Below are positions 26,512 through 35,439 of a stretch of 64,000 nucleotides of DNA, in pieces; position 1 is the stretch's first letter; each line of letters opens with the position of its first letter. The position numbers and the translations under genes were made by a program. The stretch lies in the NCBI GenBank assembly GCA_963845445.1, contig CAWJSE010000003.1:62001-126000 (forward strand), in the 5' to 3' direction. The notes beneath the pieces are model-generated. The model ran no database searches. It had not been told where the DNA came from and saw only the letters and a list, made by a program, of their open reading frames with translations. Source of the DNA: JABDBL01 sp963845445 (GTDB taxonomy: Bacteria; Cyanobacteriota; Vampirovibrionia; Obscuribacterales; Obscuribacteraceae).

Positions 26512-27711
26512 GTGACTTCAAAAAATCTAGCTTTAAAAGATCTCTTACAAACAACAGCCCTAATAATTTCATTGGCTAGCTTTCAATTGCCTGCCCCAGC
26601 ACAATGGACGCAGGGCTATCAAGCCGGGCAAAGTCAGAGTATAAATAATGCCACCAATATTTTTACCAATACCGACACAAGTAACAGTAATAGCCTTCTG
26701 AATAATCCTCTGGCTAATTTCATCAACAGTCGTTTTGCTGGTTCTCCGCAAGATGCACGCAATGGCGCGGGTGGATTAGCGAGCAATCCAAATATTATTA
26801 ATAGTGGCACAGCAATAACAGGCGTTTTACAGGAAGATATTTCTTCTAAAACAAGTAAGAATGCAGACGTATTTTCGATCATGCTACCGGAAAATTACAC
26901 TGTTAACGATAGACTTTTGATTCCGCAATATTCAAAATTTGTAGGCACTATAGTGGCAGCGGCCCCGGGGAAAAAGGCAAGTCACGGCAATCCGGGTAAT
27001 TTGCAAGTGAGTATACAGGCGTTGGTTTCACCTAGTGGCATAAGTATTCCTGTCACTGCATTCATTGATTACAATCCGAACCAGAACCCACCAACCGACG
27101 TCAAAAAATCACGGGGCATTCCTATAGGTGAGTGGACGAATACTGTAGTTCATTCTGGAATCTATTTGGCAGGAAATGTAGCCGGTAGAATGGGAGCGCC
27201 TAATTTATATAATGGACAAACCCAGGGTGGCAAAGATTTTTCTTTGTCTAAAGGCGAATTCTTGCCAGTGAGATTGACAGAGCCAATGGATGTAACACCA
27301 TTGCTTGTCGGACAGCTACAGATGCAGACAGGTGCTCGAAATTGGATGCAGCCGGGAAATTCTGCCCCTAATCAATACAATGGCTTTACAGGTTCTAATC
27401 AATCTAATAACTTTGCAGCTCCTAACCAAGCGAATAACTTCGCAGCTCCTAATCAAGGCAATAGCTTCGCGGCTCCTAATCAAGCCAGTAACTTCGCGGC
27501 CCCTAACCAAGCGAATAACTTCGCAGCTCCTAATCAAGGCAATAGCTTCGCGGCTCCTAATCAAGCCAGTAACTTCGCGGCCCCTAATCAAGCCAATAAC
27601 TTCGCAGCTCCTATTCAAAATAATAGCTTTGCAGCTCCCCCAGCGAATATACCGAGCAACAGTAACCTGATGCCAGGCACAGCCTCTCCAGCGGGACCGG
27701 AACCGTTTTAA
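26512..27711 (+). CDS. secreted protein with C-terminal FAAPNQ repeats
   Basis: The 399-aa product starts at GTG 26512 and has a signal peptide (LQTTALIISLASFQLPAPAQ). A beta-rich central region (LLIPQYSKFVGTIVAAAPGK, then LQVSIQALVSPSGISIPVTA) vaguely recalls the VirB10/TrbI C-terminal fold, though no T4SS genes are nearby. The last 120 residues are a low-complexity array of nine-residue units N-x-F-A-A-P-N-Q-x. Function unknown; the repeat tail looks like an extracellular spacer. Its stop codon touches the corrected stop of the convergent regulator gene. Confidence 0.65.
   Translation: MTSKNLALKDLLQTTALIISLASFQLPAPAQWTQGYQAGQSQSINNATNIFTNTDTSNSNSLLNNPLANFINSRFAGSPQDARNGAGGLASNPNIINSGTAITGVLQEDISSKTSKNADVFSIMLPENYTVNDRLLIPQYSKFVGTIVAAAPGKKASHGNPGNLQVSIQALVSPSGISIPVTAFIDYNPNQNPPTDVKKSRGIPIGEWTNTVVHSGIYLAGNVAGRMGAPNLYNGQTQGGKDFSLSKGEFLPVRLTEPMDVTPLLVGQLQMQTGARNWMQPGNSAPNQYNGFTGSNQSNNFAAPNQANNFAAPNQGNSFAAPNQASNFAAPNQANNFAAPNQGNSFAAPNQASNFAAPNQANNFAAPIQNNSFAAPPANIPSNSNLMPGTASPAGPEPF
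27405..27640 (+). repeat. in-frame 27-bp tandem repeats (FAAPNQ units)
   Basis: About nine copies of a 27-base unit encoding (N/S)(N/S)FAAPNQ(A/G), with a three-unit (81-base) higher-order block that appears twice almost exactly. The repeats stay in frame and vary mainly at third bases, so they expand at the protein level. Confidence 0.85.
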
Positions 27712-27880
27712 TTAGTCTTGACTTTCTTTTGGTGTTTCGCCACCGGATTTATATTCAGAAAGATGGCGCCAGCCTTGATGCAAAATTAGTTGATAAGCAT
27801 AAATTTGTTCAAGCCAACGACGTTCACCTTCGTGTAAATCGGGACGTTCCAAACGTCTTTTAAACTGCCAGTAATTTGGC
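27712..27880 (-). other. C-terminal tail of the MerR-type regulator in the shifted frame
   Basis: In the frame one base off from the regulator, this stretch encodes RRWLEQIYAYQLILHQGWRH, then LSEYKSGGETPKESQD and a TAA at 27712-27714. The residue content is clearly protein-like and no start codon precedes it. It is the true end of the gene above; its stop abuts the stop of the convergent gene at 27709-27711. Confidence 0.7.
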
Positions 27881-28670
27881 GGGTTTCTTCAATAGCTTTA
27901 CGATAATTGCGCACTGGACCACGTAACATTGCTGGCACAGTTTGAGTAACTACTGCTGTTCTATGATCCAAAGGCTCTGCAATCGTTTTGCCGTTACCAG
28001 CTTCAACAATTCCTTCACTTAAAACCTCTTCTTCACCGTTGCGAGCATTTTGCAATTGCAAAGCCTTGTTTGCAACTTGTGCGGCAAGAGGATGTTGAAT
28101 AACATTTTTATGCTTATCCCCGCCCCGGCGCCTTTCTTTGCGTTTAGTGCGATAGCATTCCAAGCAATCGCGCAAGCGTGCATTAGTGTGTTCAAAAGTT
28201 TTGCCACACGTCTGACAGGTGAGCGAATGTTTAGCCTTTGTATCCGACCCTGGCTCAGCATTTTCTGCTTCGCCACCGGAGTGTCCATCTTCGCCAAGAC
28301 TGACAACCGAATCATTGTCGGTTTCTGCCTTATTTTCTCTTTCTATTTCTGTTTCAACAGCTAATGCCTTATCATTAATGTCCGATATATTTTCATCTTC
28401 CATATCTTCTACCTGATTTGGTTTTCCTCGCACTCGCCGTTCAGCAAGTACTTCTAAGACTTGTGGGTTGGATAAACCCTCCTCTTTCAAGCGGCGCACC
28501 TCAAGCAGCTCCGCCATCGCAAACGGAGGGAGCACTTTTATGCCATTTTCATCTGTAGCTGTACTGATATTAAATTCAGCCAAGTAGCGGCGAATAGTAA
28601 CACTAGTTACATTGAGGTCTTTAGCCACCTGGGCAATCTTAGTGCCCTCGACCTTGGTTCTTTGTCCCAT
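27786..28670 (-). CDS. MerR-type HTH regulator with zinc-finger-like motif (frameshifted near C-terminus)
   Basis: The N-terminus is a MerR-like winged helix (KIAQVAKDLNVTSVTIRRYL, then ELLEVRRLKEEGLSNPQVLE). An acidic low-complexity linker (about 100-145) follows, then a CxxC...CxxC motif (TCQTCGKTFEHTNARLRDCL, ECY) and a basic stretch (KRKERRRGGDKH). The frame is lost after IEETR around 27876-27888. Restoring one base (for example in the CCC run) gives PNYWQFKRRLERPDLHEGER and extends the protein to a stop at 27712-27714, 319 aa in all. It is probably a transcription factor; targets unknown. Confidence 0.7.
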   Translation of the reverse strand: MGQRTKVEGTKIAQVAKDLNVTSVTIRRYLAEFNISTATDENGIKVLPPFAMAELLEVRRLKEEGLSNPQVLEVLAERRVRGKPNQVEDMEDENISDINDKALAVETEIERENKAETDNDSVVSLGEDGHSGGEAENAEPGSDTKAKHSLTCQTCGKTFEHTNARLRDCLECYRTKRKERRRGGDKHKNVIQHPLAAQVANKALQLQNARNGEEEVLSEGIVEAGNGKTIAEPLDHRTAVVTQTVPAMLRGPVRNYRKAIEETRQITGSLKDVWNVPIYTKVNVVGLNKFMLIN

Positions 28671-28897
28671 TTGATTTATTTAGCCTAATAGATTGTTTTT
28701 AGCCCGTTTTAATTCACAAGAATTACTTATTAATACTTATATGAAAGGGCGTATTTACTGTGTACCCTAAATATTGCCTTTAAAACGAGACGCTTATTAC
28801 TGACTGCTCTCGCTATTTGCAATTTCTAATAGATTATCTTATAACCTGACTTTATTGCATCATCGACTATCGAAATTTAATAATTGGTGACGATAAA

Positions 28898-29776
28898 CTA
28901 GTCATTATTGAAAGCAAGATGTTGTTGCGCCTGTTGATAAGTGCGCCTTAAATGGGCGCGACTGAGATGTGTGTATAGTTGGGTGGTAATTATATTTGCA
29001 TGTCCCAATAATTCTTGTACAACTCTGAGGTCGGCTCCATTTTCTAACAAATGGGTGGCAAAACTATGCCTTAGTGTATGAGGGGTTGGCTTTTTATGAA
29101 GTTTTGCAGTCTTGGCTAAACGTCTTATTATTTGCCAGACAACTAAGCGGCTCAATCTTTGTCCGCGCCGATTTATTAGAAGAGGGCAATTAGAAGCAGT
29201 TTTATTACCCCATAGCTTACTCATTTCCGACTTGTATTCCAAAATAACTTTTAGAGCCTGCTTACCCATTGGCACTATTCTTTCTTTAGAACCTTTGCCA
29301 AAACATTTAACACTACTTTGACTTAAATTGATGTTGCCCCAATTTAGATTAACCATTTCTGAAACTCTCAGTCCAGCACCATAAAGCAATTCGACAATCA
29401 ATTTTTCGCGCAAATTTTTAGAGGCTTGCAATAAAGATTCAATCTCAGATGATGTGAGCACTTGAGGTAGATATTTTGCCTTTTGGGGATTAAGCAAGTT
29501 TTGACTGGGATCATCTACTATTAGACCTGAAGCTTTCTGCCAAATAAACCAGCCTCTCAGGCTAGCTAAACTTCGTGCCACTGTAGATGGTTTTTTCCCC
29601 TGAACACTCAAACTAGACAAGTAACGAATTACTTCCTGTCTGTTGAATTGCTTACCAGACAATGACTCAGTAAAAGACTGCAAGTCACGCTTATAAGCAA
29701 GCATTGTATTGCGGGAAAGTCCTTTATCTCTATGAACATAATCGAGATAATTCTCGATAGTGGATTTATCGCTCAT
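28898..29776 (-). CDS. xerD: tyrosine recombinase XerC/XerD
   Basis: The 292-aa product has the SAM-like N-terminal DNA-binding domain (ENYLDYVHRDKGLSRNTMLA). The catalytic domain holds the full active-site set: Arg137 (GLRVSE), Lys161, His233 and Arg236 (HTLRHSFATHLL), His259 (LGHANI) and nucleophile Tyr268. Length and lack of insertions match chromosomal XerC/D, which resolves chromosome dimers at dif; a phage-type integrase is less likely. The choice of XerD over XerC is uncertain. It is not near the integration repeats at 55-58 kb. Confidence 0.88.
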   Translation of the reverse strand: MSDKSTIENYLDYVHRDKGLSRNTMLAYKRDLQSFTESLSGKQFNRQEVIRYLSSLSVQGKKPSTVARSLASLRGWFIWQKASGLIVDDPSQNLLNPQKAKYLPQVLTSSEIESLLQASKNLREKLIVELLYGAGLRVSEMVNLNWGNINLSQSSVKCFGKGSKERIVPMGKQALKVILEYKSEMSKLWGNKTASNCPLLINRRGQRLSRLVVWQIIRRLAKTAKLHKKPTPHTLRHSFATHLLENGADLRVVQELLGHANIITTQLYTHLSRAHLRRTYQQAQQHLAFNND

Positions 29777-29985
29777 AAATCAAACCTAATTGATTGAAAC
29801 ACGACTCTTATTCATTTTGGCGACGGACCCCGACATCGGACTGCCAAAATTATCAGACTATTAAATTGTTTAATACGCTACCAGTAATAGTATCAGTATA
29901 TCGATCGTATGTGAAGATTAAAATTTAAAAAAATCCAGGATTGATTTACTGACAGCATAAATCCCACAGAGGGCAATTTAAACAA

Positions 29986-30501
29986 TCAATAAATGGGCTC
30001 GATGGGAACATAGTGGTCAAATTCTCCTTCTTGTTTCACTAAATCAAAACGCGTATCAAAAAGCTCAAAATCTGGCGCATTGGCGTGCTGGTAATTTTCT
30101 ATGTTATTTGGAATCCAGGTGCCCCAAATATAATTGATAGTGTCAAGCGCTCTGTCCATAGATCCAGAATGAGTAAAGACCGCATATTTTCCCTTAGGAA
30201 TTGTGCACGATACCATCCCAGAAGGTATGTAATCGATTTTATTTACGGGCAAACCAGCTAGATAAACATAAGTATGGCTGGGGCTGCGATTTACATTGGT
30301 ATGATCTGCCAAAAACACACCAAGAGCTATATTTTCTTTTACATTCTTTATTTCATTCTTTCTGTTGAGCAGCTTTTGCCAAAGTTTGGCAACACCATCT
30401 GCGCGTTCGTCAGGAAAACTGGCAGCTAATCCGATTACATGCTCAACATCGTATATTCGATAAGCGGGCTTAATAGTAACTCCGTCTCTAAGATGATCCA
30501 A
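29986..30501 (-). CDS. GyrI-like effector-binding domain of an AraC-type regulator (frameshifted piece)
   Basis: The 171-residue piece (YDVEHVIGLAASFP, then YVYLAGLPVNKIDYIPSGMV, then IPKGKYAVFTHSG, then IWGTWIPNNIE) is a GyrI-like small-molecule-binding domain. These are often fused behind an AraC HTH and bind lipophilic cations or drugs. Its apparent Met start is internal. Adding one A to the A6 run near 30522-30528 gives FQKNKIYKKTLDHLRDGVTI and joins the HTH piece. Confidence 0.75.
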   Translation of the reverse strand: MDHLRDGVTIKPAYRIYDVEHVIGLAASFPDERADGVAKLWQKLLNRKNEIKNVKENIALGVFLADHTNVNRSPSHTYVYLAGLPVNKIDYIPSGMVSCTIPKGKYAVFTHSGSMDRALDTINYIWGTWIPNNIENYQHANAPDFELFDTRFDLVKQEGEFDHYVPIEPIY

Positions 30502-30695
30502 GGTCTTTTTGTAAATTTTGTTTTTTGGAAATCCCAGCCTTTGTGAGAACGTCTATATTGGCTGGGGTTAACGCCATACACTTTTCTGAAAGCTCTACTA
30601 AATGCTTCTGGTGAATCGAATCTCACCAATCCCGAAAGGTCGTGAATTGGTCTATCTGTTGTTTTCAATAGTCTAGCTATTTCAAATATTCTTCT
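30435..30695 (-). pseudogene. truncated AraC HTH piece, missing the first helix-turn-helix
   Basis: The frame is open from 30695 down and reads IFEIARLLKTTDRPIHDLSG, then FDSPEAFSRAFRKVYGVNPS, then QYRR. This is the second HTH of an AraC regulator. The first HTH (about 45 residues) is not present upstream: a TAA lies at 30696-30698 and the NCS1 gene begins at 30777 on the other strand. Even with the frameshift fixed, the protein is N-terminally incomplete, so this looks like a genuine remnant. Confidence 0.65.
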
Positions 30696-30776
30696 TTAAA
30701 AAGTAGCCTAAGCAGGGCTCATTGTATATAAATCTTGTCGCCGGATATAATGACCACGTTGTACTGATTAAGCGCG

Positions 30777-32204
30777 ATGTCAAAGTTCAAAATTCAAATG
30801 TCAAACAAACCGGTCCATTCCACTTCACCTGTGCCCTTAGAGGAACGCAGTGGTCCTGTAACTATGGGACTATTATGGGTGACAATGGTTGTATTTTTCC
30901 CTTCATTGTTGGTGGGATTCGAGTGGTGCAAAATTGGCTTTAGTTTTTGGCAAGTTCTAATTTGCTCAGTAATTAGTTGTCTTATTCTACTTGCCTACAC
31001 GGTGCCGGCGACCCAATTGGGCGCGCAGACAGGATTGGGCTATATAACACTCAGCCGCGGCGTTTTTGGACGGTGGGGATCCTGGCTAGTAACTATAAAT
31101 CTGATTTGCATATGTACTTTATTTTATGGATTGGGCGCTCTGTTTGCAGCGGACAGTCTAAAAAGCTTATTTCACTTAAATTGGCCTTTGTCATGGCTGG
31201 CTATTGCATTGGCAATTGTTATGTCCTTTAACAACTTCTTTGGTTTTAAGGGTATCGCAAATTTTGCTCGCTATGTGGCAGGCCCCTTGTTGATTATTTG
31301 GATTTTGTATTCGTTTTTTAAAGCTACTAATAACTTTCCTATCAACTATATTAACGAACCAGCCAAACAACCCTTCACTCTATCTTTAACCACTATTTCT
31401 TCTTTCATTATTGGATATTGTGTCTGGGGAAATGAAAAGGATTATTGGCGCTTCAGTGTACCAAAACCACTTTATGCAGTGATACCGTTGGCAGTGGCAC
31501 TCATTATCGGACCGATTCTATTTCCTATTACCGGTTGGATGCTCGGCAAACTAACCGGTATTTCAGATTCTGCAGTTGCCACGGCTTATATAAATATTTA
31601 CTCTTTTGGAGGCTTGGCATGGCTGGCAGCACTCGTACTCTGTGCTTCTTATTTTGCCGCTAATGACTCCGGTTTATTTGCCGGTATTCAAGCCTGTGAA
31701 ACGATCAGAAATCTATCTCATAGAACATGGGTTTTAATCATGGCTATTACTGGCGCTCTTACGGCATTTTTATTATCTATATCAGGAACTGCAAAGTCTT
31801 TGGAAGCCATTGCGGCTCTAAACTGTGTAATCATGCCTACTCCCACAGTAATTATGTTAGCCGAGTGGTTTCTTTTAGTGAAAATATTTAAGACCAAAAG
31901 AATTTCTATGAATGAGATATCGAGTTTTGAGGAACTCCCTGTAGTGAGATGGCCGGCATTAGTAGCTTTGCTATCCGGCATTACTGTCGGGTTGGCAACA
32001 TCAGGGATTCTTCCTGCTCTAGACTCATTACATATCGGGGTATGCCCTCTGCAGGCCTGGTTAACCGCACTGGTGGTTTATATCCCCCTTAGAATAATTG
32101 AACACCAACAAATGGTTGCCCATCAACAAACGATTTTAGAAAGAGTTCTGGCCAAGCGCTTTGCACAGGCCTCAGCACGGTTACCATTAAGCAACGAGAT
32201 TTAA
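30777..32204 (+). CDS. NCS1-type purine/cytosine permease
   Basis: The 475-aa product has about 12 membrane segments and features of the nucleobase:cation symporter-1 family (CodB-like): QLGAQTGLGYITLSRGVFGR in segment 2 and GFKGIANFARYVAGPLL in the middle. The LSHRTWVLIMAITGALTAF segment and a conserved run of small residues (AANDSGLFAGIQA) also fit. Likely imports cytosine, a purine or a related heterocycle with H+ or Na+. A second ATG at 30798 (MSNKPVHSTS) is a possible start. No metabolic partner gene is adjacent; the AraC remnant is divergent and may once have regulated it. Confidence 0.82.
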   Translation: MSKFKIQMSNKPVHSTSPVPLEERSGPVTMGLLWVTMVVFFPSLLVGFEWCKIGFSFWQVLICSVISCLILLAYTVPATQLGAQTGLGYITLSRGVFGRWGSWLVTINLICICTLFYGLGALFAADSLKSLFHLNWPLSWLAIALAIVMSFNNFFGFKGIANFARYVAGPLLIIWILYSFFKATNNFPINYINEPAKQPFTLSLTTISSFIIGYCVWGNEKDYWRFSVPKPLYAVIPLAVALIIGPILFPITGWMLGKLTGISDSAVATAYINIYSFGGLAWLAALVLCASYFAANDSGLFAGIQACETIRNLSHRTWVLIMAITGALTAFLLSISGTAKSLEAIAALNCVIMPTPTVIMLAEWFLLVKIFKTKRISMNEISSFEELPVVRWPALVALLSGITVGLATSGILPALDSLHIGVCPLQAWLTALVVYIPLRIIEHQQMVAHQQTILERVLAKRFAQASARLPLSNEI

Positions 32205-32442
32205 TGACTAGCATGCGGTGAAATAATTTTCAAAAGAATTGGAACGCTACTAAACAACTAACATCCCCAAAATGCGCGAGCAACCTTGACCCAAGTGAAA
32301 AAGGGGACTTCGAAAAGAGCATAATAAAACTCTTTAGCCCAGTATAATATTGAACACAGTCAATTTGTTATACTACTGCGTGTGCGTGAACTTTATTTCT
32401 GTTTTTGCGTATATAAGTGAACAGATAAAGGAGGTCATTTAT

Positions 32443-32856
32443 ATGGGTTTGACGCTTAAATCCTTGCAAACAGAAATGCGCAATTCGTTTGCCGAAATGT
32501 CGGTGCGAATTAATAATTTAGATATTAGCCTTAACGCAAAATTTGACAATATATCGATCAGGCTTGATGCCCATATTAAAGAAACAGATTTTCGCTTTCG
32601 AAAAATTGATCAGAGATTTGAGGCAATTGATCGTAGATTCTATGAGATCGATCGTAAATTTGATGCAATTGATCTTAGATTCAATGAGATCGATCGTAAA
32701 TTTGATGCAATTGATCTTAGATTTGATCAAATTGATCGTAAGTTTGACAAACTATCAGATGACATCATTACTTCTTTCTCGCCCTATTTTGCTAATCTAG
32801 AAAAAATGCTTGTTAATCACGAAGATCGCATTACGACTTTGGAGAAGATTCATTGA
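32443..32856 (+). CDS. heptad-repeat coiled-coil protein
   Basis: The start is set by a very strong AAAGGAGGT site 8 bases before the ATG at 32443; an open frame to 32350 is rejected. The 137-aa product is almost wholly a coiled coil made of seven-residue units I-D-(R/Q/L)-(K/R)-F-x-(A/E), at least ten in a row (about residues 45-105). A short non-repeat tail follows (IITSFSPYFANLEKML, then DRITTLEKIH). It should form a long rod or trimer. The pattern recalls Borrelia Bdr and other rod proteins, but I know no function. Confidence 0.7.
   Translation: MGLTLKSLQTEMRNSFAEMSVRINNLDISLNAKFDNISIRLDAHIKETDFRFRKIDQRFEAIDRRFYEIDRKFDAIDLRFNEIDRKFDAIDLRFDQIDRKFDKLSDDIITSFSPYFANLEKMLVNHEDRITTLEKIH
32600..32755 (+). 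repeat. 21/42-bp tandem repeats encoding IDxKFxx heptads
   Basis: Units containing GAGATCGATCGTAAATTTGA and GCAATTGATCTTAGATT alternate as 42-base pairs; one pair is repeated without change. The array is in frame with the coiled-coil gene and may expand or contract in heptad steps. Confidence 0.8.
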
Positions 32857-32893
32857 ATTTCTTTTAGCCGACTGTCTCGTCGATCGCATGCGC

Positions 32894-35113
32894 TTAGGGA
32901 TCGTAGAGTTTGGTTGCTTCAAACATCTTACGTAATAATACTCCTGTACCTGGTTTGACATGATCACGAAAAGCAGGCTTGGGTTGAGTGTCATCGTAAT
33001 TAACTAAAAGACCATCCAAAGTAGATCTTGCCTGAGCATCTTCTTGATGGACAAATTCATAGCCAGTAAGCATGACCAAATGTTGAGTATCGGATAGTTC
33101 TTTAGAAATAAGAGAGCCAGCATTAACATAGAGAATCTTAGGATATGGTCCTTCTCTTAATTGTTCCTGCAAATGTTCGGCGCTTTTCACTGGTACCAGG
33201 CTGTCTTTAAACCATGACCATGCTTCCGAATTTTCATTTTCAGCTTTTAAGCCCTGATAATGCTCATCGCGCATTAATACTCTGCCAGCTTCTGGCTTTC
33301 CAGTAATCTGCTGATAGGCATCCAAAATAGACAAATCCCAGTTGGGGGGACTATTGACCCATTTAGTCCCTCTTTGTGCCGCTAATTCTTCGCCATATTG
33401 TATGGGAGCATAGTCGAGGGTACTAGGTTTGTAATGGAAAATAGATTCCCACGGTTTGTCCCCGCCTCCTTGAAGGTAGACTAAAGAGCCGCGCTTTACT
33501 ACATTATCCTGCAGATCAGTAGACATTCGCTGACTGGCTATGTTACCGGCAAACATGGCAAAGCCCCTTGATACGCCGGTGGCAGGATTTTCTGGATCAG
33601 GTGGCGGGAAAGGCTGTTCAGCTAATGCTGCAAATATCTCTTCACGGGGTAGGTAGATTTTTGTGCCGTCGGCAGAATGTAGACTACCTTGCATTGCCGC
33701 GTCAGCCCACTGTTTTGCAAATACTGATGGACTATCGTGCAATATGCTGCCGCCAATGTCGGTCATATTGCAAGTACGAAAATTACTTTGCGCAAGCTGA
33801 CTTGGGTAAGCAGCGTGATAAGCAACTTGTTCTAAAATTTTAGCCCGCTCCTCATCAGGGAAAGCGTCATTACCAGGTGTATCAAGAAGGCGACTAAGTT
33901 GATAGACGGTATCAGCAATTTCTCTATTATTATCTGATGGATGCTTGGTAGTGAGAGTGCCACCAGTCACAGTGGAAAACTTTCGCTCTGCGAGGGCTGG
34001 CAAATAATCATTTAATATGCGTGCTGTCTGATCTTTCTTGTCGGCTAAGATATCGCTGCGGTTAATCCGGTCACGCAGGTCAGCCATAGTACCTAATCGT
34101 TTTTCGGTACTACCATCAGCATGAAAGCGCTGCCTTATATGGTCTTCGTTTGCCAGGATATAATCACCCCGGTCATTTACTTCGGCATTGTCTTTAAATT
34201 TTTCAGTAGGAGGGCTGAAAGCTTTGTCAGGGTTTAGCGGATCAACTTGCCAGGATTCGTCTGATTGCTTGGTCAAATGCCAATTGCGCACTTGATCCTT
34301 TATTTCTTTTACATAAGTACCATCGACCCATTGCGGGTGACCCTTATGATCTTTGTCCAAAGAATATGAAATTTCTTTGCCATCATGCTTTACTCTGGTG
34401 ACAAAGCCATTTTGTTTTTCTATGGCGTCCCCAGTCTTGAGATTTTCAACAATTTCTTTGCCATCAGGCGTGGTAGTAGTTTTTTGTTGATTATCTAAGT
34501 CAGTTTGAATAAAATGCCAATCTTTGTTTGTTTCCACTTTCCAGTGCATAGGATTTTCATTTAAAACTTTGCCTGTATGTGGACTTATTTTGTTCCACAA
34601 ATCCTTGCTACCCGGAACTTTTTCATATTTTTCTTGAAATCTGGAATCCTGCTTAGTGAAAGAAGTGATTGAGCTTAGATCAGCTGGATTATCCAGGTGA
34701 AAAACTGTTTCTGTATCGGCATGTCCAGCACCATCAGTGTGACTGATCCTAACTTCTTTGCCATCATCACTAACATCGATAGGCACATTGTTCCCCACTG
34801 TGTCACCGAGCTCTTTGATAAGTTTTCTTTCTTGTTCTTGCGGATTAGAAGCATTTGCGTCTTCAGGCAAGGAGGAAGAATCTTGGAAAAATTTAAGCAG
34901 CTCAGAATTGCTAGGCAAATCATGAGGAAGATTAGACATATTAAGATTGTCTAGTTGCTTTCTTATATAGCCTAGAGCGTCTTGAGAAATTTTGCCCAAT
35001 TCTTCGGCAGTGCTGCTTCCATCAGCAGACGTCGTTTCAGCTGAGTTACCGTCATCCGGCACGCTTGGCTTTGAAAATTCTGGGATACTCATTCTACTAA
35101 CCTTTGAGGACAA
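32894..35113 (-). CDS. large protein with W/G-rich repeats and papain-like C-terminal region
   Basis: I would start it at the ATG 35092 (AAAGG upstream), giving 732 aa; the TTG at 35113 is less likely. There is no signal peptide. Residues about 100-330 hold loose repeats (HWKVETNKDWHFIQTD, VTRVKHDGKEISYSLD, VRNWHLTKQSDESWQV). The second half has NFRTCNMTDIGGSILHDSPS and, later, DTQHLVMLTGYEFVHQ and NYDD. A Cys, then a His followed by a small-hydrophobic strand, then an Asn/Asp, is the order seen in papain-fold peptidases. That is an inference from layout. No named family recognised. Confidence 0.6.
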   Translation of the reverse strand: MSSKVSRMSIPEFSKPSVPDDGNSAETTSADGSSTAEELGKISQDALGYIRKQLDNLNMSNLPHDLPSNSELLKFFQDSSSLPEDANASNPQEQERKLIKELGDTVGNNVPIDVSDDGKEVRISHTDGAGHADTETVFHLDNPADLSSITSFTKQDSRFQEKYEKVPGSKDLWNKISPHTGKVLNENPMHWKVETNKDWHFIQTDLDNQQKTTTTPDGKEIVENLKTGDAIEKQNGFVTRVKHDGKEISYSLDKDHKGHPQWVDGTYVKEIKDQVRNWHLTKQSDESWQVDPLNPDKAFSPPTEKFKDNAEVNDRGDYILANEDHIRQRFHADGSTEKRLGTMADLRDRINRSDILADKKDQTARILNDYLPALAERKFSTVTGGTLTTKHPSDNNREIADTVYQLSRLLDTPGNDAFPDEERAKILEQVAYHAAYPSQLAQSNFRTCNMTDIGGSILHDSPSVFAKQWADAAMQGSLHSADGTKIYLPREEIFAALAEQPFPPPDPENPATGVSRGFAMFAGNIASQRMSTDLQDNVVKRGSLVYLQGGGDKPWESIFHYKPSTLDYAPIQYGEELAAQRGTKWVNSPPNWDLSILDAYQQITGKPEAGRVLMRDEHYQGLKAENENSEAWSWFKDSLVPVKSAEHLQEQLREGPYPKILYVNAGSLISKELSDTQHLVMLTGYEFVHQEDAQARSTLDGLLVNYDDTQPKPAFRDHVKPGTGVLLRKMFEATKLYDP

Positions 35114-35439
35114 TTAAAAGCACAAGTATTTGAGACCAGGATACCAGATTATCTCGTGCATAGAAGCTCATACGGTTAAACAATAGAAGGCAGCCAATTA
35201 GGCTAGACTTGTACCATATTGACCTGAGATGCTCTGATCGGTTTGAATCAATCATTGTTTCTCCTCAGCTGGAGGTGTTATAGCTACGGTTTTTGATTGG
35301 TGCTGATGTAAATCATTGCTATATATGCCCAAAACAATGGGAAAATAATCTTGTGCCGAGTCTTATGAAACATTGAGTCGCACCTATTGATGCATTCATT
35401 AGCAGAAAGTATAGCCATAATTACAAACTTAGAATGGCC
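35114..35439. other. intergenic, no recognisable gene
   Basis: About 330 bases between the AsmA-like gene's stop and the start of the 732-aa protein gene. It holds no ORF of note and no clear terminator hairpin, and probably carries the promoter of the 732-aa protein gene. Confidence 0.35.

Noticed and set aside
27405..27640. Regular direct repeats that could suggest a CRISPR array
   Set aside because: The units are contiguous, 27 bases, without spacers, and encode an in-frame peptide repeat.
26512..27711. VirB10/TrbI secretion component
   Set aside because: The resemblance is limited to a beta-rich stretch and no other conjugation gene is nearby.
28898..29776. The tyrosine recombinase as integrase of the tRNA-Pro element
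   Set aside because: It is 26 kb away from the att repeats and has the plain length and motifs of chromosomal XerC/D.
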